Notes under the pieces: generated by a model
The model's input: only the letters and a program-made list of their open reading frames with translations
The model's database searches: none
What the model was told of the DNA's origin: nothing
Shown here: piece by piece, positions 35,475 through 44,818 of the stretch
Numbering within the stretch: the first letter of the stretch is position 1
How the letters are laid out: each line of letters begins with the position of its first letter
Source of the DNA: Pseudotabrizicola formosa
GTDB lineage: Bacteria; Pseudomonadota; Alphaproteobacteria; Rhodobacterales; Rhodobacteraceae
Direction: 5' to 3'
Length of the DNA: 64,000 bases
Assembly: GCF_002900965.1 (NCBI RefSeq)
Contig: NZ_PJOM01000002.1
Span: forward strand, 1,116,001 to 1,180,000
Position numbers and translations under genes: made by a program

Positions 35475-37682
35475 TTACAGGTTCAGCATGCCCTGCCGGA
35501 TATAGCGGTGATCGCCCCGCGTCAGCACCCAGCGCCCCACCTTTCGCGCCAGATCCGGGCGGCCGCGGTCCAGCGCGCGTTTGAACAGTTCGCGCTGATA
35601 GCGCGCAAAACTGCGGCGGGCGCGCAGGGTGCGGTAGAACTCGGCTTGCGTCAGCGTGCCGTTCAGCGCGGCCAGCGTGATCGGCGCAAGAATGCCCATC
35701 TGGTGCAGGCTGGACCCAAGCCGGTGGCCCAGCAAAGGCGTGCGCAGCTTGACGACATTGGCTGCGGTGAACCGGTCGGCATGGGCGGTATCCAGCGGCT
35801 CGTAGGGGTCATAGAGCAGGAACACCCGGCCCGCCGCCTGTGCCACCTGCGCCGCATCACCGTAGGGACCCGAAAAATCGCGGCCCCAGGCCGTGTGATA
35901 GCGCGTCTCCCAGGGCACCAGCGCCTTGTCCAGCGTGGATTGCGGCGAGATCGCCACCACATCCGCCCCCGGACAGGCGGCGACAAAGGCGCAGGCGGCA
36001 TAGCCCCCCATCGAGGCCCCATAGAACACCACCCGCTTGAACGGCTGGAAAAATCCCGTGTCGCGCAGGTCGTTGAACTGCTGCCAGACCCAGGGGTCGC
36101 GGTACCATGTCCAGCCGTTCGCCATCACCCCCAGCATCGACCAGCCCTGCTTTTCGATGAAGGAAAACCCCCAGGGGCGTCGGTCTTCGCGCTTGCCCAT
36201 GGCGATATCAAGGTTGTCAAAGGTCACAACCAGCGTGTCTGACCGACCGATGAACAGAAACGAATGGTCCGGACTTTCGCGAAAGAACCCGTCCTGTCCG
36301 GCCAGCGTGGTGGCAATCGCCGCCCAGCTGCCCTCTTCGGGTGCTGTCGCTGCCGCCTCCGGTCCGGCGCGGAACAGGGCGCGGGTGATGGTCACCCCCT
36401 CCGCCTCGCGCAGGGACAGGGTCTCGCAGCGGCCATAGGCGTTCAAGAGCGGATAGCTGCCAGATCCTTTGCGGATATCGGTCAGCATCCGTGTTTCCGG
36501 CTGAAGTGCAGCGTCAAGAACGGGCTGCAGGTACTTGATCTTGTTCACATCGCCAAAACCGGACAGATTGGCGATCACCCCCGCCGGGCGCAGGTCGGCA
36601 GGGCTTGCGATACGCCTGATCTTGGCCGAAGGCACGCCCTGCGCTGTCAGGAAATCCACATAGGGCGCCACCCATGGTGACGGCGTGCCCGGCCAGGTAC
36701 CCTTGTGGTCCAGATCGATCAGATCAATGTCACAGGCCCAGCGATGCCAGGCGGCCAAAGCCACCGATTGCGCATTGCCGCCCACATCGGCAAAGACAGA
36801 GACAGCAACCCCGTCAAGCCGGTCGATCAGACCGGCATCAAACACCCGCTTGCCGCGGCCCTTGATCGGCGCGGCCTGCGCTGAAATATCGTGCAATGCC
36901 AGAAGTTTATGCAGATAACTTCCCACGGGCGGCACCCCGTGATGGCGCAGTCCCAACTCGCGCTTATTCGAGGCCCAGAGGTGCAGCGCCGTGGTGCGCG
37001 GCGTGATCATGCGCTCTGCCACCTCTGCCGGGCGCAGGAATTTCAGCCGGTCGGGAAAGGTAACCGGGTAAAAGGCATCCAGCGGTTGCACCTTGTCTGC
37101 CAGCCCCAGCGCATGGGTGAAATGGGTGATCATCATCGGCCCCCAGACGCCCCAGGGCTGCTGGCTGACATGCACCGGATGTCCCGCTGCCGCCGCCGCG
37201 CGGTACTCTTCCTGCAGCTTGCCCTTCACAAAGGGCGGGACGGCATGACCATCCGCCGTATAGTCCAGCATCGCCCGCAACAGTGCCCCCTCTGCCGGCA
37301 GGCCCAGCACCGCGTTGTTAACCCGCGAGTCACCAGGCAGCTCAAATCCCATCACATGATCATCGTCACAGGTGATGGGCCGAAGGCAGTAGACATCGGT
37401 ATCCACCCAGATCATGCCGGGATTGCACGCGATCATGTGCAGACGGAACAGGTCGGCAAACAGGGCGTAGCTGTCTTTCTTCTCGTATTTCAGAAAGCTC
37501 TCGGTCTCCAGCACCTCGCGCCCGTCGCGCAAGGTGACACCGGCGGGCACATTGGAAATCGGCTCATAGCAGAACAGGGTAATCGGCTGCCCCCGGTCGA
37601 CAAAGGATTTCAGGCACAGCTGTTCCAGCCAGGACAGGCTGCCGCCAATCCATAAGGTGCCGACCTCCCTGACCCTGCCCAT
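35475..37682 (-). CDS. Multidomain glycosyltransferase with methyltransferase-like and alpha/beta-hydrolase-like parts
   Basis: A 735-residue protein of three regions. Residues 1-270 resemble glycosyltransferases with a sugar-binding DXD motif (GTLWIGGSLSWLEQLCLKSF, and VDTDVYCLRP with DTD at 94-96). Residues about 290-450 look like a Rossmann methyltransferase-like domain (SVFADVGGNAQSVALAAWHRW). Residues 480-700 carry an alpha/beta-hydrolase-like segment with the nucleophile elbow YGASMGGYAACAF (serine near 555). The ATG at 37682 gives MGRVREVGTLWIGG; its ribosome-binding site is weak. It is divergent from the glycosyltransferase at 37856. The context suggests synthesis of a surface glycan or modified saccharide; substrates are unknown. 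Confidence 0.7.
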   Translation of the reverse strand: MGRVREVGTLWIGGSLSWLEQLCLKSFVDRGQPITLFCYEPISNVPAGVTLRDGREVLETESFLKYEKKDSYALFADLFRLHMIACNPGMIWVDTDVYCLRPITCDDDHVMGFELPGDSRVNNAVLGLPAEGALLRAMLDYTADGHAVPPFVKGKLQEEYRAAAAAGHPVHVSQQPWGVWGPMMITHFTHALGLADKVQPLDAFYPVTFPDRLKFLRPAEVAERMITPRTTALHLWASNKRELGLRHHGVPPVGSYLHKLLALHDISAQAAPIKGRGKRVFDAGLIDRLDGVAVSVFADVGGNAQSVALAAWHRWACDIDLIDLDHKGTWPGTPSPWVAPYVDFLTAQGVPSAKIRRIASPADLRPAGVIANLSGFGDVNKIKYLQPVLDAALQPETRMLTDIRKGSGSYPLLNAYGRCETLSLREAEGVTITRALFRAGPEAAATAPEEGSWAAIATTLAGQDGFFRESPDHSFLFIGRSDTLVVTFDNLDIAMGKREDRRPWGFSFIEKQGWSMLGVMANGWTWYRDPWVWQQFNDLRDTGFFQPFKRVVFYGASMGGYAACAFVAACPGADVVAISPQSTLDKALVPWETRYHTAWGRDFSGPYGDAAQVAQAAGRVFLLYDPYEPLDTAHADRFTAANVVKLRTPLLGHRLGSSLHQMGILAPITLAALNGTLTQAEFYRTLRARRSFARYQRELFKRALDRGRPDLARKVGRWVLTRGDHRYIRQGMLNL

Positions 37683-37855
37683 GCCTGACGCCAACCCCAA
37701 ATCCGACCTGTCCGTGCAGACCGCTCTTTCCCAGTCTGACGATATTACCGCGCTTTGCCAAGCGCGTGCCACGCCGGACCGGCCTTTGCTTTGCCGTGAT
37801 CGGGCGCCATGCTATGCCACCGGCGACACGCACAGCCGACAGCAGGGGGATAGGC

Positions 37856-40123
37856 TTGGTCAGCGAGAGGACAAAAGGCGCGACCGTGCTTTGCCGCAGT
37901 CTTGGGGCGCGGGATCTGGGCCAGGACGGGCTGACGCGGCTGCTTGACTGCATTCAGCTGCCGGAGGGAAAGGTGATCACCACCTTTGGCACCGGCACGC
38001 ATCCGGCGGCATTCCTGCCCGATGGGGCAGCGGGCTGCGCCATGCCGCTGGAGCTGCGCGAGGTTTCGGAGGCCGCGCTGGTGGTCACCGCCGGCCCGGG
38101 GGCGCTGGCCTTGACCACGGGGGGACGCATCGAGGCAAACCCGGTGCCGGCCGAACCCGGGCTCTTTGCCGGGTTGAACACGATCTTTGGGTTCCGTCTT
38201 GACGAGACGCCGGAACAGGTGGCCGAAGGGCTGCGCTACCATGCGCTGCACCACGGTTTGCAGGCGGCCCTCATTGTCTGCCGGACTTCGGATGCTGCGG
38301 ACTTTGCCTGCGCGTTGCGCCGCAGAGTGGCGGATCTGGCTTTGACCGTGGTCGTGCTGGACAGCCCCCTTCCCCTGGGCAAGCCGGACCAGGGCCCGAT
38401 GACCCACCCCTGGCATGCGCCCGATGCCCCCGGCAAGGACAGGATGGAGCCGCCGCCCCCCGACCCCTGGCGGTCGGATCTGGCCGAGCAGATCCTGTTC
38501 GAACATCTCAAATGGCGGTTCCTGTCGCAGGCCCGGGCGGTGCTGACGCTGGATGTCTGTGATCTGCTGGCCCCGGACGGTCCGAACGCCTTTGACCGCT
38601 GTCTGACCGCAAGGCATGGGGTGATCTTGCTGGCAGGCCGGCGCATCTATCCCTGGCGGCTGCGGGCGCAGGGCGAGGCGCGCTTTGGCGACCACATCTG
38701 CCGCCAGTTCGACGCACGGCGCGGCATTGCGCGCTGGGGCGTGGCCCCGGCACGCGCGGGCCTGCAAAACACCTGGCGCATGGTGCGGGTGGCCTATGCC
38801 AAGCCCGACCCCGCCGAGGTGGTGCCGTTCCTGCGCGCCATGGCGCTTCGCGTGCCGGGGCGGCAGCCGGGCGAGCTTGCGCCGAAAACCTCGCTGATCG
38901 AAGATCCTGCCCTGCTGGCCCTGTCGGAGCAGATGTTTCACCACAAGCCGGTGCGCGCGCCCGCCTCTGCCCCGCGCGCCGCCCCGCGCCCGGCCTCCTT
39001 GGGCGGACGTACGGCGATTGTCACCACCATGAAGAACGAAGGCCCGTTCATTCTGGAATGGATCGCCTATCACCGCGCCATCGGCGTTGATGACTTCCTG
39101 ATCTATACCAATGACTGCACCGATGGCACCGATACCATGCTGGATCTGTTGCAGGAAAAAGGCCTGTGCCAGCATCGCCCCAACCCTTGGGTGCCGGGCG
39201 GTGCGCTCAAACCGCAGCACGCTGCCTTGCAGGCGGCGGAAAGCGAACCCGTGATGCAGAATTGCGGCTGGGGCATCTGCATGGATGTGGATGAATTCAT
39301 CAACATCAAGCTGGGCGACGGCACGCTGCGGGCGCTTTATGCCGCGATGGGCGACGCCAATATGATCAGTCTGACCTGGCGGCTGTTCGGCAATGCCGAT
39401 GTGGCGCGCTATGAAGACCGCTTCATGCTGGACCAGTTCACCGCCTGCGCGCCGCAGGTGATCCGCAAACCGCATCAGGCCTGGGGCTTCAAGACGCTGT
39501 TTCGCAACATCGACATCTACAAGAAACTGGGCGTGCACCGGCCCAAGGGGCTGCGTCCGGACCTGTGGGATCAGGTGAAATGGCTCAACGGCTCGGGCCA
39601 GCCGATGCCCAAGGAGCTGTTCCGCAACGGCTGGCGATCGACGCTGGAGACCTATGGGTATGATTGGGTGCAGCTCAACCATTATGCGGTCCGCTCGGCA
39701 CAGAGCTTTCTGGTCAAGCGTGACCGGGGCCGGGTCAACCATGTCGACCGCGATCAGGGGCTGAACTACTGGTTCCGGATGAATCACAATGCAGAGCGCG
39801 ACACCTCCCTCCAACGGATGATCCCTGCCTTGCGGGCCGAATATGACCGGCTGCTGGCCGACCCGCAGATCCGGGCGGCGCATGACCATTCGGTCGCCTG
39901 TCACCGCGCCAAGATCGACGAACTGCTCCAGACCGACACCTACAGCCGCTTGTACACCGAGCTGACGGGCGCGCGCATGCAAAGCCTGTGCCGGATGCAG
40001 CATCACTTCGGCTCTGCCGTCTTTGCCGCCGGGCCAGAGGTGATTCCGCATGATCTGCACCTGCGCGATCTGCCGCCGGGGTTCTTCTTCACCGTTGATC
40101 CCGCCGGGGCGGTCGAGCCCTAG
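37856..40123 (+). CDS. Large glycosyltransferase with C-terminal GT2 (PF13704-like) domain
   Basis: A 755-residue protein. The C-terminal half is a family-2-type glycosyltransferase: TAIVTTMKNEGPFILEWIAYHR, YTNDCTDGTDTMLDLL, the metal-binding CMDVDEFIN near 475, then LTWRLFGN and the acceptor-side WGFKTLFRNIDIYKKLGVHRP. Residues 1-330 form a separate region (VLCRSLGARDLGQDGLTRLLD ... LEHLKWRFLSQARAVLTLDVCD) that I do not recognise and that may be a degenerate second glycosyltransferase. The start is probably the TTG at 37856 after AGGGGGA; ATG 37814 is an alternative with poor coding upstream. The neighbouring divergent gene and the hydrolase-fold gene downstream suggest one glycan pathway. 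Confidence 0.75.
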   Translation: MVSERTKGATVLCRSLGARDLGQDGLTRLLDCIQLPEGKVITTFGTGTHPAAFLPDGAAGCAMPLELREVSEAALVVTAGPGALALTTGGRIEANPVPAEPGLFAGLNTIFGFRLDETPEQVAEGLRYHALHHGLQAALIVCRTSDAADFACALRRRVADLALTVVVLDSPLPLGKPDQGPMTHPWHAPDAPGKDRMEPPPPDPWRSDLAEQILFEHLKWRFLSQARAVLTLDVCDLLAPDGPNAFDRCLTARHGVILLAGRRIYPWRLRAQGEARFGDHICRQFDARRGIARWGVAPARAGLQNTWRMVRVAYAKPDPAEVVPFLRAMALRVPGRQPGELAPKTSLIEDPALLALSEQMFHHKPVRAPASAPRAAPRPASLGGRTAIVTTMKNEGPFILEWIAYHRAIGVDDFLIYTNDCTDGTDTMLDLLQEKGLCQHRPNPWVPGGALKPQHAALQAAESEPVMQNCGWGICMDVDEFINIKLGDGTLRALYAAMGDANMISLTWRLFGNADVARYEDRFMLDQFTACAPQVIRKPHQAWGFKTLFRNIDIYKKLGVHRPKGLRPDLWDQVKWLNGSGQPMPKELFRNGWRSTLETYGYDWVQLNHYAVRSAQSFLVKRDRGRVNHVDRDQGLNYWFRMNHNAERDTSLQRMIPALRAEYDRLLADPQIRAAHDHSVACHRAKIDELLQTDTYSRLYTELTGARMQSLCRMQHHFGSAVFAAGPEVIPHDLHLRDLPPGFFFTVDPAGAVEP

Positions 40124-40129
40124 CAGCGG

Positions 40130-40156
40130 TCTCCGGCACGGTCCCGGTGCCGGAGA
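40130..40156. repeat. Hairpin in the intergenic region after the GT2-type gene
   Basis: Perfect 10-bp arms, TCTCCGGCAC (40130-40139) and GTGCCGGAGA (40147-40156), enclose a seven-base loop just past the stop codon at 40123. There is no T run, so it is not a typical factor-independent terminator; it could attenuate or stabilise the transcript. Confidence 0.55.
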
Positions 40157-40273
40157 TAAAACCCTTGACGCAGCGATTGGATTTGCCTCAAATCGGCCAA
40201 AGTCGACGTGTAGATTTTGTGTAACCAGTAAAGTTCGGTGCAATCTTTGCTTGCACCGTGAACGGAGAGTATC

Positions 40274-41296
40274 ATGTCGGAACGGCTCCCCCCGCTGATT
40301 TTGGCGGTTGTAGCATCACAGGCGTCAACCGGCGTGCAACCCCAGACCCCCCAAGAAACCGTGACCCCCATTGATGCCACCCCACCCGACAGCCGTGCCG
40401 CCTGGCTGTCGCTGATGGACCGGATCGGCGAGGATGCGGGGTATTTCATCGCGCTTGGTACCCGGCACTGGGCATTTTTCATCGATGAGGCCCCGACCCT
40501 GCTGGTCACCTTTGAACAGGCCGCAGATATCATGTCCCGGCCCGGCCAGATGCCGCTGGGCTATGATATTGCAAAGCAGAATGGCTGGTCGCACCTGTGC
40601 CTGATTGCCGATGGCGACACCTTCTATCGCGACCCGCGGGTCTATGGCTTTTTCGACCGGCTGGTCGATGATGCGTTTTTTGAAGATTTCGATTCCGTGC
40701 TTTTCATGGGATCTGGCGCGCAGGGCTATGCAGCGGCGGCGTTTTCTGTCGCAGCCCCAGGTGCTTCGGTCATCGCGATGAGCCCGCGCGCCACATTGCG
40801 GCCGGAAAAGGCGGGCTGGGACAAGCGCGCGGTGCAGGCGCGCAAGCTGGATTTCACCAGCCGCTATGGCTATGCGCCCGACATGGTTGACGGGGCCAAG
40901 CATGTCTACATCCTCTACGACCCCGAGGTGATGGAAGATGCGATGCATGCGGCGCTGTTTGAGGGCAGCCATGTGACCCATCTGCGCTGCCCCCGGCTTG
41001 GCAGCCGGCTGGATGCGGCGCTGGCCCATATGCAGATTGTCGTGCCGCTGGCACAAGCGGCCATGGCCGGAACCCTGACCCGCAACCGCTTTGCCCGGTT
41101 GTGGCGCGGCCGGCGCAACTTTGGCCCCTATCTGCGGGTTCTGCTGATGCAGGCGCAGACCGCAGGCCGCACCGAGCTGGAGAAGATGATCTGCAAGAAT
41201 GTGACCGCGCGCCTGAACGCGCCGCGCTTTCGCAAGCGTCTGGCCGATATTCTGGCGGCCGAGGTTGCAAAAACGCTCAAGGACGGGGCCCCCTGA
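40274..41296 (+). CDS. Hydrolase-fold protein lacking the usual nucleophile (surface-glycan locus)
   Basis: A 340-residue soluble protein homologous in pattern to the C-terminal part of the 735-residue protein encoded at 35475-37682. Shared features are LLVTFEQ/LVVTFDN, NGWSHLCLIADGDTFYRDP against NGWTWYRDP, VIAMSPRATL against VVAISPQSTL, and HVYILYDPE against VFLLYDPYE. At the alignable nucleophile elbow the paralogue has YGASMGGYA but this protein has FMGSGAQGYA, so the serine position is glycine. It may be a non-catalytic or differently acting member. The start at 40274 has GGAGAG six bases upstream. I recall members of this family carrying a phosphoadenosine phosphosulfate reductase label, which I see no support for here. 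Confidence 0.7.
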   Translation: MSERLPPLILAVVASQASTGVQPQTPQETVTPIDATPPDSRAAWLSLMDRIGEDAGYFIALGTRHWAFFIDEAPTLLVTFEQAADIMSRPGQMPLGYDIAKQNGWSHLCLIADGDTFYRDPRVYGFFDRLVDDAFFEDFDSVLFMGSGAQGYAAAAFSVAAPGASVIAMSPRATLRPEKAGWDKRAVQARKLDFTSRYGYAPDMVDGAKHVYILYDPEVMEDAMHAALFEGSHVTHLRCPRLGSRLDAALAHMQIVVPLAQAAMAGTLTRNRFARLWRGRRNFGPYLRVLLMQAQTAGRTELEKMICKNVTARLNAPRFRKRLADILAAEVAKTLKDGAP

Positions 41297-41330
41297 GGCC
41301 CCCGGCCTAATGGCTGCGCCTCAGGTTTCG

Positions 41331-41735
41331 TCAGCCCTCCATACCTGCGGCCAGGGTCCACAGATCCTGCGCTCGCACTTGCGTCAGCCGCGCCTTGCAG
41401 CCCAGCACCAGCATCGGCTCCCCCGAGCCGCCGCGCATCTGGAATCCTTCTGCCGCGCAGGCATTGTCACGAAAACTGATCCAGGCCCGCTGCCCATCGC
41501 GCAGGGCAAGCTCTGCCCCTTGCTGGTCGGGGGACAATCCGCTGTCGATCTGGCGCATCTGGTCGCGGGCCTGCCCATAGGCGGCATTCAGATCCGCGTC
41601 CGCCGCCTCGAACGCCCTGCCGAGACAGGCGTTGATCTCCCTCTGCGTCATGGCGTTGCTGCAATCCAGCGTCTGCGCCTGCGCGGCACCGGCAAGCCCC
41701 GCGCCCAGCACCAAAACCCATCCCGACATCCGCAT
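41331..41735 (-). CDS. LprI/DUF1311-type periplasmic protein
   Basis: A 134-residue protein with an N-terminal signal peptide (VLVLGAGLAGAAQA, cleavage near 20) and the LprI/DUF1311 core: CSNAMTQREINACLGRAFEAADADLNAAY, AQRAWISFRDNACA-like region and a C-terminal cysteine. Four cysteines probably form two disulfides. Some family members inhibit lysozyme, but the activity here is not shown. The start at 41735 has GAGGAGG five to six bases upstream. It is convergent with the hydrolase-fold gene and expected in the periplasm. Confidence 0.8.
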   Translation of the reverse strand: MRMSGWVLVLGAGLAGAAQAQTLDCSNAMTQREINACLGRAFEAADADLNAAYGQARDQMRQIDSGLSPDQQGAELALRDGQRAWISFRDNACAAEGFQMRGGSGEPMLVLGCKARLTQVRAQDLWTLAAGMEG

Positions 41736-41804
41736 CCCGACCTCCTCACCTGACGTGGTATCAGGATGGAGCCTGCGTCTCGGACTGGCCAGCCCTAAAT
41801 CGGT

Positions 41805-42260
41805 TCAATTGGCGAAAACGGTGACCTCTGGCAGCGCGGTCAGCGGCAGGCCAAGCGCGACATAGGCGGCAAGGGACAGTTGCGCCGCCCCCTGCCCCGG
41901 CAACAGATCGACCGCAACCGACTGGCCCGAGGCGGTGACCACCCGGCCCTTGCCCGCCGCCGTGACCAATGCCGAGCGCAGCCAGATGCCCGGTTCCGCC
42001 GGCCCGCCCAGGCTGACAGACACCGTGCCAAGCGCGCGTTCGCCACTGGCGGCGGGCGCGGCGAGGGCGGCCTGCTTTTCCTCCTCGGTGGTGGTGTCCA
42101 GCGTGGCAGCGGTCGCGCCCGCGCCCAGCACGGGCGGCGGTGCGGTCACCGCCGGAGCGGCGGCGGCAGGAGCCGGCGTTGCCCGGGTCGTGATACGGTC
42201 AATCGCCGCACATCCGGACAGGGCAGACAGGGCAAGGCTCAGGAGGATGATCTTTTGCAT
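41805..42260 (-). CDS. Putative lipoprotein, function unknown
   Basis: A 151-residue secreted protein with a lipoprotein signal (KIILLSLALSALSGCAA, lipobox LSGC with cysteine near 17), then a flexible Ala/Pro/Thr-rich spacer (ATPAPAAAAPAVTAPPP) and a small globular domain (LGTVSVSLGGPAEPGIWLRSALV, PLTALPEVTVFAN). It is likely anchored in the inner or outer membrane facing the periplasm. Close relatives in Rhodobacteraceae are, as I recall, often labelled D-galactarate dehydratase, which neither size nor motifs support. It is divergent from moaA. Confidence 0.65.
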   Translation of the reverse strand: MQKIILLSLALSALSGCAAIDRITTRATPAPAAAAPAVTAPPPVLGAGATAATLDTTTEEEKQAALAAPAASGERALGTVSVSLGGPAEPGIWLRSALVTAAGKGRVVTASGQSVAVDLLPGQGAAQLSLAAYVALGLPLTALPEVTVFAN

Positions 42261-42345
42261 GATCAGACCTTAGTCTGCCCCGTCGCCGCCCGCAATGGCC
42301 CGATCACCGCTTGTCAGCGCATCGGCGGGGTCTTACCTTCGGCAT

Positions 42346-43356
42346 ATGGACAAGACAGCACCCTTGATCGACCCTTTTGCCCGCGCAATCACCTATCTGC
42401 GGGTCTCGGTCACCGATCGCTGCGATTTCCGCTGTGTTTACTGCATGGCCGAGAACATGACTTTCCTGCCGAAGGCCGACCTGCTGACGCTGGAAGAACT
42501 GGACAGGATGTGCACCACCTTTGTTCGTCTGGGCGTGGAAAAGCTGCGCATCACCGGCGGCGAGCCTTTGGTGCGCAAGGGCATCATGACCTTCTTTCGC
42601 GCCATGTCCCGGCACCTGGACTCGGGGGCGCTGAAAGAGCTGACGCTGACCACCAATGGCAGCCAGCTTGCAAAACATGCCGCGGATCTGGCGGCTTGCG
42701 GGGTCCGGCGGATCAACGTGTCACTCGACACGCTGGACCCAGAGAAATTCGCGCAGATCACCCGTTGGGGCCGTTTGCCGCAGGTGCTGGACGGGATTGC
42801 GGCGGCACAGGCGGCGGGGCTGCGCGTCAAGATCAACGCGGTGGCGCTGAAGGGGTTCAATGAGGATGAACAGTTCAGCATCACCCAATGGTGCGCCGAC
42901 AATGGCCATGACCTGACCTGGATCGAGGTCATGCCGATGGGCGATCTGGGCAATGAAAACCGGCTGGACCAGTATTGGAGCCTCAGGGATCTGCGCGCCC
43001 GCTATGCAGACCGCTTCACCCTGACCGATCTGACAGAGCGGTCGGGCGGGCCTGCGCGCTATGTGCGGCTGGAGGACACCGGGCAGAAAATTGGCTTCAT
43101 CACGCCTCTGACCCATAATTTCTGCGAAAGCTGCAACCGGGTGCGGCTGACCTGCACCGGCGAGCTCTATATGTGCCTTGGTCAGGAAGACATGGCCGAC
43201 CTGCGCGCGCCGCTGCGGGCCAGTGCAGACGATGAGGCGTTGGCCACCGCCATCCGCGCCGCCATCCGCCACAAGCCAAAGGGCCATGATTTCGACTACA
43301 GCCATACCGGCGTGGCCGGGCAGATGACGCGCCACATGAGCCATACCGGCGGCTGA
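42346..43356 (+). CDS. moaA: GTP 3',8-cyclase (molybdenum cofactor biosynthesis)
   Basis: MoaA, a radical-SAM enzyme, starts molybdopterin synthesis by converting GTP to 3',8-cyclo-GTP. The 336-residue protein has the N-terminal cluster motif CDFRCVYC (C26, C30, C33), the C-terminal cluster cysteines in [18 protein letters not shown], and the C-terminal GG typical of MoaA. The ATG at 42346 is used with a weak ribosome-binding site. It stands alone here, but molybdenum-cofactor genes of the XdhC/MoCF type lie 12 kb upstream. It is transcribed separately from the cytochrome bd genes that follow 84 bases later. Confidence 0.95.
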   Translation: MDKTAPLIDPFARAITYLRVSVTDRCDFRCVYCMAENMTFLPKADLLTLEELDRMCTTFVRLGVEKLRITGGEPLVRKGIMTFFRAMSRHLDSGALKELTLTTNGSQLAKHAADLAACGVRRINVSLDTLDPEKFAQITRWGRLPQVLDGIAAAQAAGLRVKINAVALKGFNEDEQFSITQWCADNGHDLTWIEVMPMGDLGNENRLDQYWSLRDLRARYADRFTLTDLTERSGGPARYVRLEDTGQKIGFITPLTHNFCESCNRVRLTCTGELYMCLGQEDMADLRAPLRASADDEALATAIRAAIRHKPKGHDFDYSHTGVAGQMTRHMSHTGG

Positions 43357-43440
43357 CCCCCATGCCGTGACCGCTGGTCGCACCGGGTTCCCGAACCTGC
43401 TGGCGCCCCCTAGATTGGGCGCAACAGCAAAGGTGTATTG

Positions 43441-44814
43441 ATGGACACGTTCCTCCTCTCGCGCATCCAGTTCGCGGCGAATATCAGCTTTCACATCCTG
43501 TTTCCGACGATCACGATTGCGCTCGGCTGGGTGCTTTTGGTCTTCCGCTACCGCTATGCCCGCACCGGGCTGGCGAAGTGGATGGAGGCCTATATGTTCT
43601 GGGTCAAGGTCTTCGCCCTGTCCTTCGCGCTTGGCGTGGTCTCGGGCATCACCATGTCCTTCCAGTTCGGCACCAACTGGCCGGGGTTCATGGAAGCGGT
43701 CGGCAATGTGGCGGGCCCGCTGCTTGCCTATGAGATCATGACCGCGTTTTTCCTTGAGGCGGTGTTCCTTGGGATCATGCTGTTTGGCGCGCGCCGGGTG
43801 CCGCCTTGGCTGCATATTCTGGCGACATTCCTTGTGGCCTTTGGCACCACGATGAGCGCCTTCTGGATCCTGGTGCTGAATTCCTGGATGCACACGCCCC
43901 AGGGCTATGAATTGCGCGACGGTATCGTGCACGCAACCGACTGGTTTGCCATCATCTTCAACCCGTCGATGCCCTACCGGCTGGGCCATATGCTGCTGGC
44001 CTCGGGCCTGACCGTGGCCTTCCTGATCGCGGGTATCGCAGCCTTCCGCCGCTTGATCGGCGACCGGGAGGAGTCGACCCTGACCCAGCTGCGCTTTGGC
44101 CTGATCCTTGGGGCCATGCTGATCCCGGCGCAGATCCTGATGGGCGACTTGCATGGTCTGAACACGCTGGACCATCAGCCGGCCAAGGTGGCGGCGATGG
44201 AGGGCAACTGGGAAACCGGGCCGAATGTGCCGCTGCTGCTGTTTGCCATCCCCGATGAGGCGGCGCGCACCAACCATGCCGAGATTGCCATTCCAAGCGG
44301 CGCAAGCCTGATCCTGAAGCATTCCGCTGATGGTGTGGTGCCGGGACTGAACGACTTCGTGGCCGAGGATGGCACGGTGATGCACCCGCCCGTGGCCCCT
44401 GTGTTCTGGGGCTTCCGGGTGATGGTCGGCACCGGCATGGCGATGCTGGCCCTGTCATGGGCAGGTGCCCTGCTGCTGTGGCGGCGCGGAGCAGATGCCC
44501 TGCCCCGGCCCTTCCTCTTTGCGACCACCGGCATGGCCTTTTCCGGCTGGCTGGCGACGTTGGCGGGCTGGTATGTCACCGAGATCGGCCGCCAGCCCTG
44601 GCTGGTGACCGGGGTGCTGACGACCGAGGCCGCGGTGGGCGATGTCGCCGCCCCGATGGTGATGGCCACCCTGATGACCTATCTGGCCGTCTATCTGGCG
44701 CTGATGATCGCCTATATCGGCGTGATCTTCCATCTGGCCAAGCGCGCCGCAGCGGGCAAGCGCCCGACCCGCGAAGAACCGCGCGACGCCCCCATCCCTG
44801 TCCCGGCGGAGTAG
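43441..44814 (+). CDS. cydA: Cytochrome bd ubiquinol oxidase subunit I (CIO-type)
   Basis: CydA oxidises ubiquinol and carries hemes b558, b595 and d in the inner membrane. The 457-residue length and short Q-loop region are typical of the cyanide-insensitive (CioA) branch. The heme-ligand histidines are H18 (ISFHILFP) and H183 (LGHMLLAS), and the GRQPWLVTGVLTTEAAVGDVA signature is present. The ATG at 43441 has AAAGG eight bases upstream; a TTG at 43438 is adjacent. It is co-transcribed with cydB, four bases downstream. Confidence 0.94.
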   Translation: MDTFLLSRIQFAANISFHILFPTITIALGWVLLVFRYRYARTGLAKWMEAYMFWVKVFALSFALGVVSGITMSFQFGTNWPGFMEAVGNVAGPLLAYEIMTAFFLEAVFLGIMLFGARRVPPWLHILATFLVAFGTTMSAFWILVLNSWMHTPQGYELRDGIVHATDWFAIIFNPSMPYRLGHMLLASGLTVAFLIAGIAAFRRLIGDREESTLTQLRFGLILGAMLIPAQILMGDLHGLNTLDHQPAKVAAMEGNWETGPNVPLLLFAIPDEAARTNHAEIAIPSGASLILKHSADGVVPGLNDFVAEDGTVMHPPVAPVFWGFRVMVGTGMAMLALSWAGALLLWRRGADALPRPFLFATTGMAFSGWLATLAGWYVTEIGRQPWLVTGVLTTEAAVGDVAAPMVMATLMTYLAVYLALMIAYIGVIFHLAKRAAAGKRPTREEPRDAPIPVPAE

Positions 44815-44818
44815 GACC

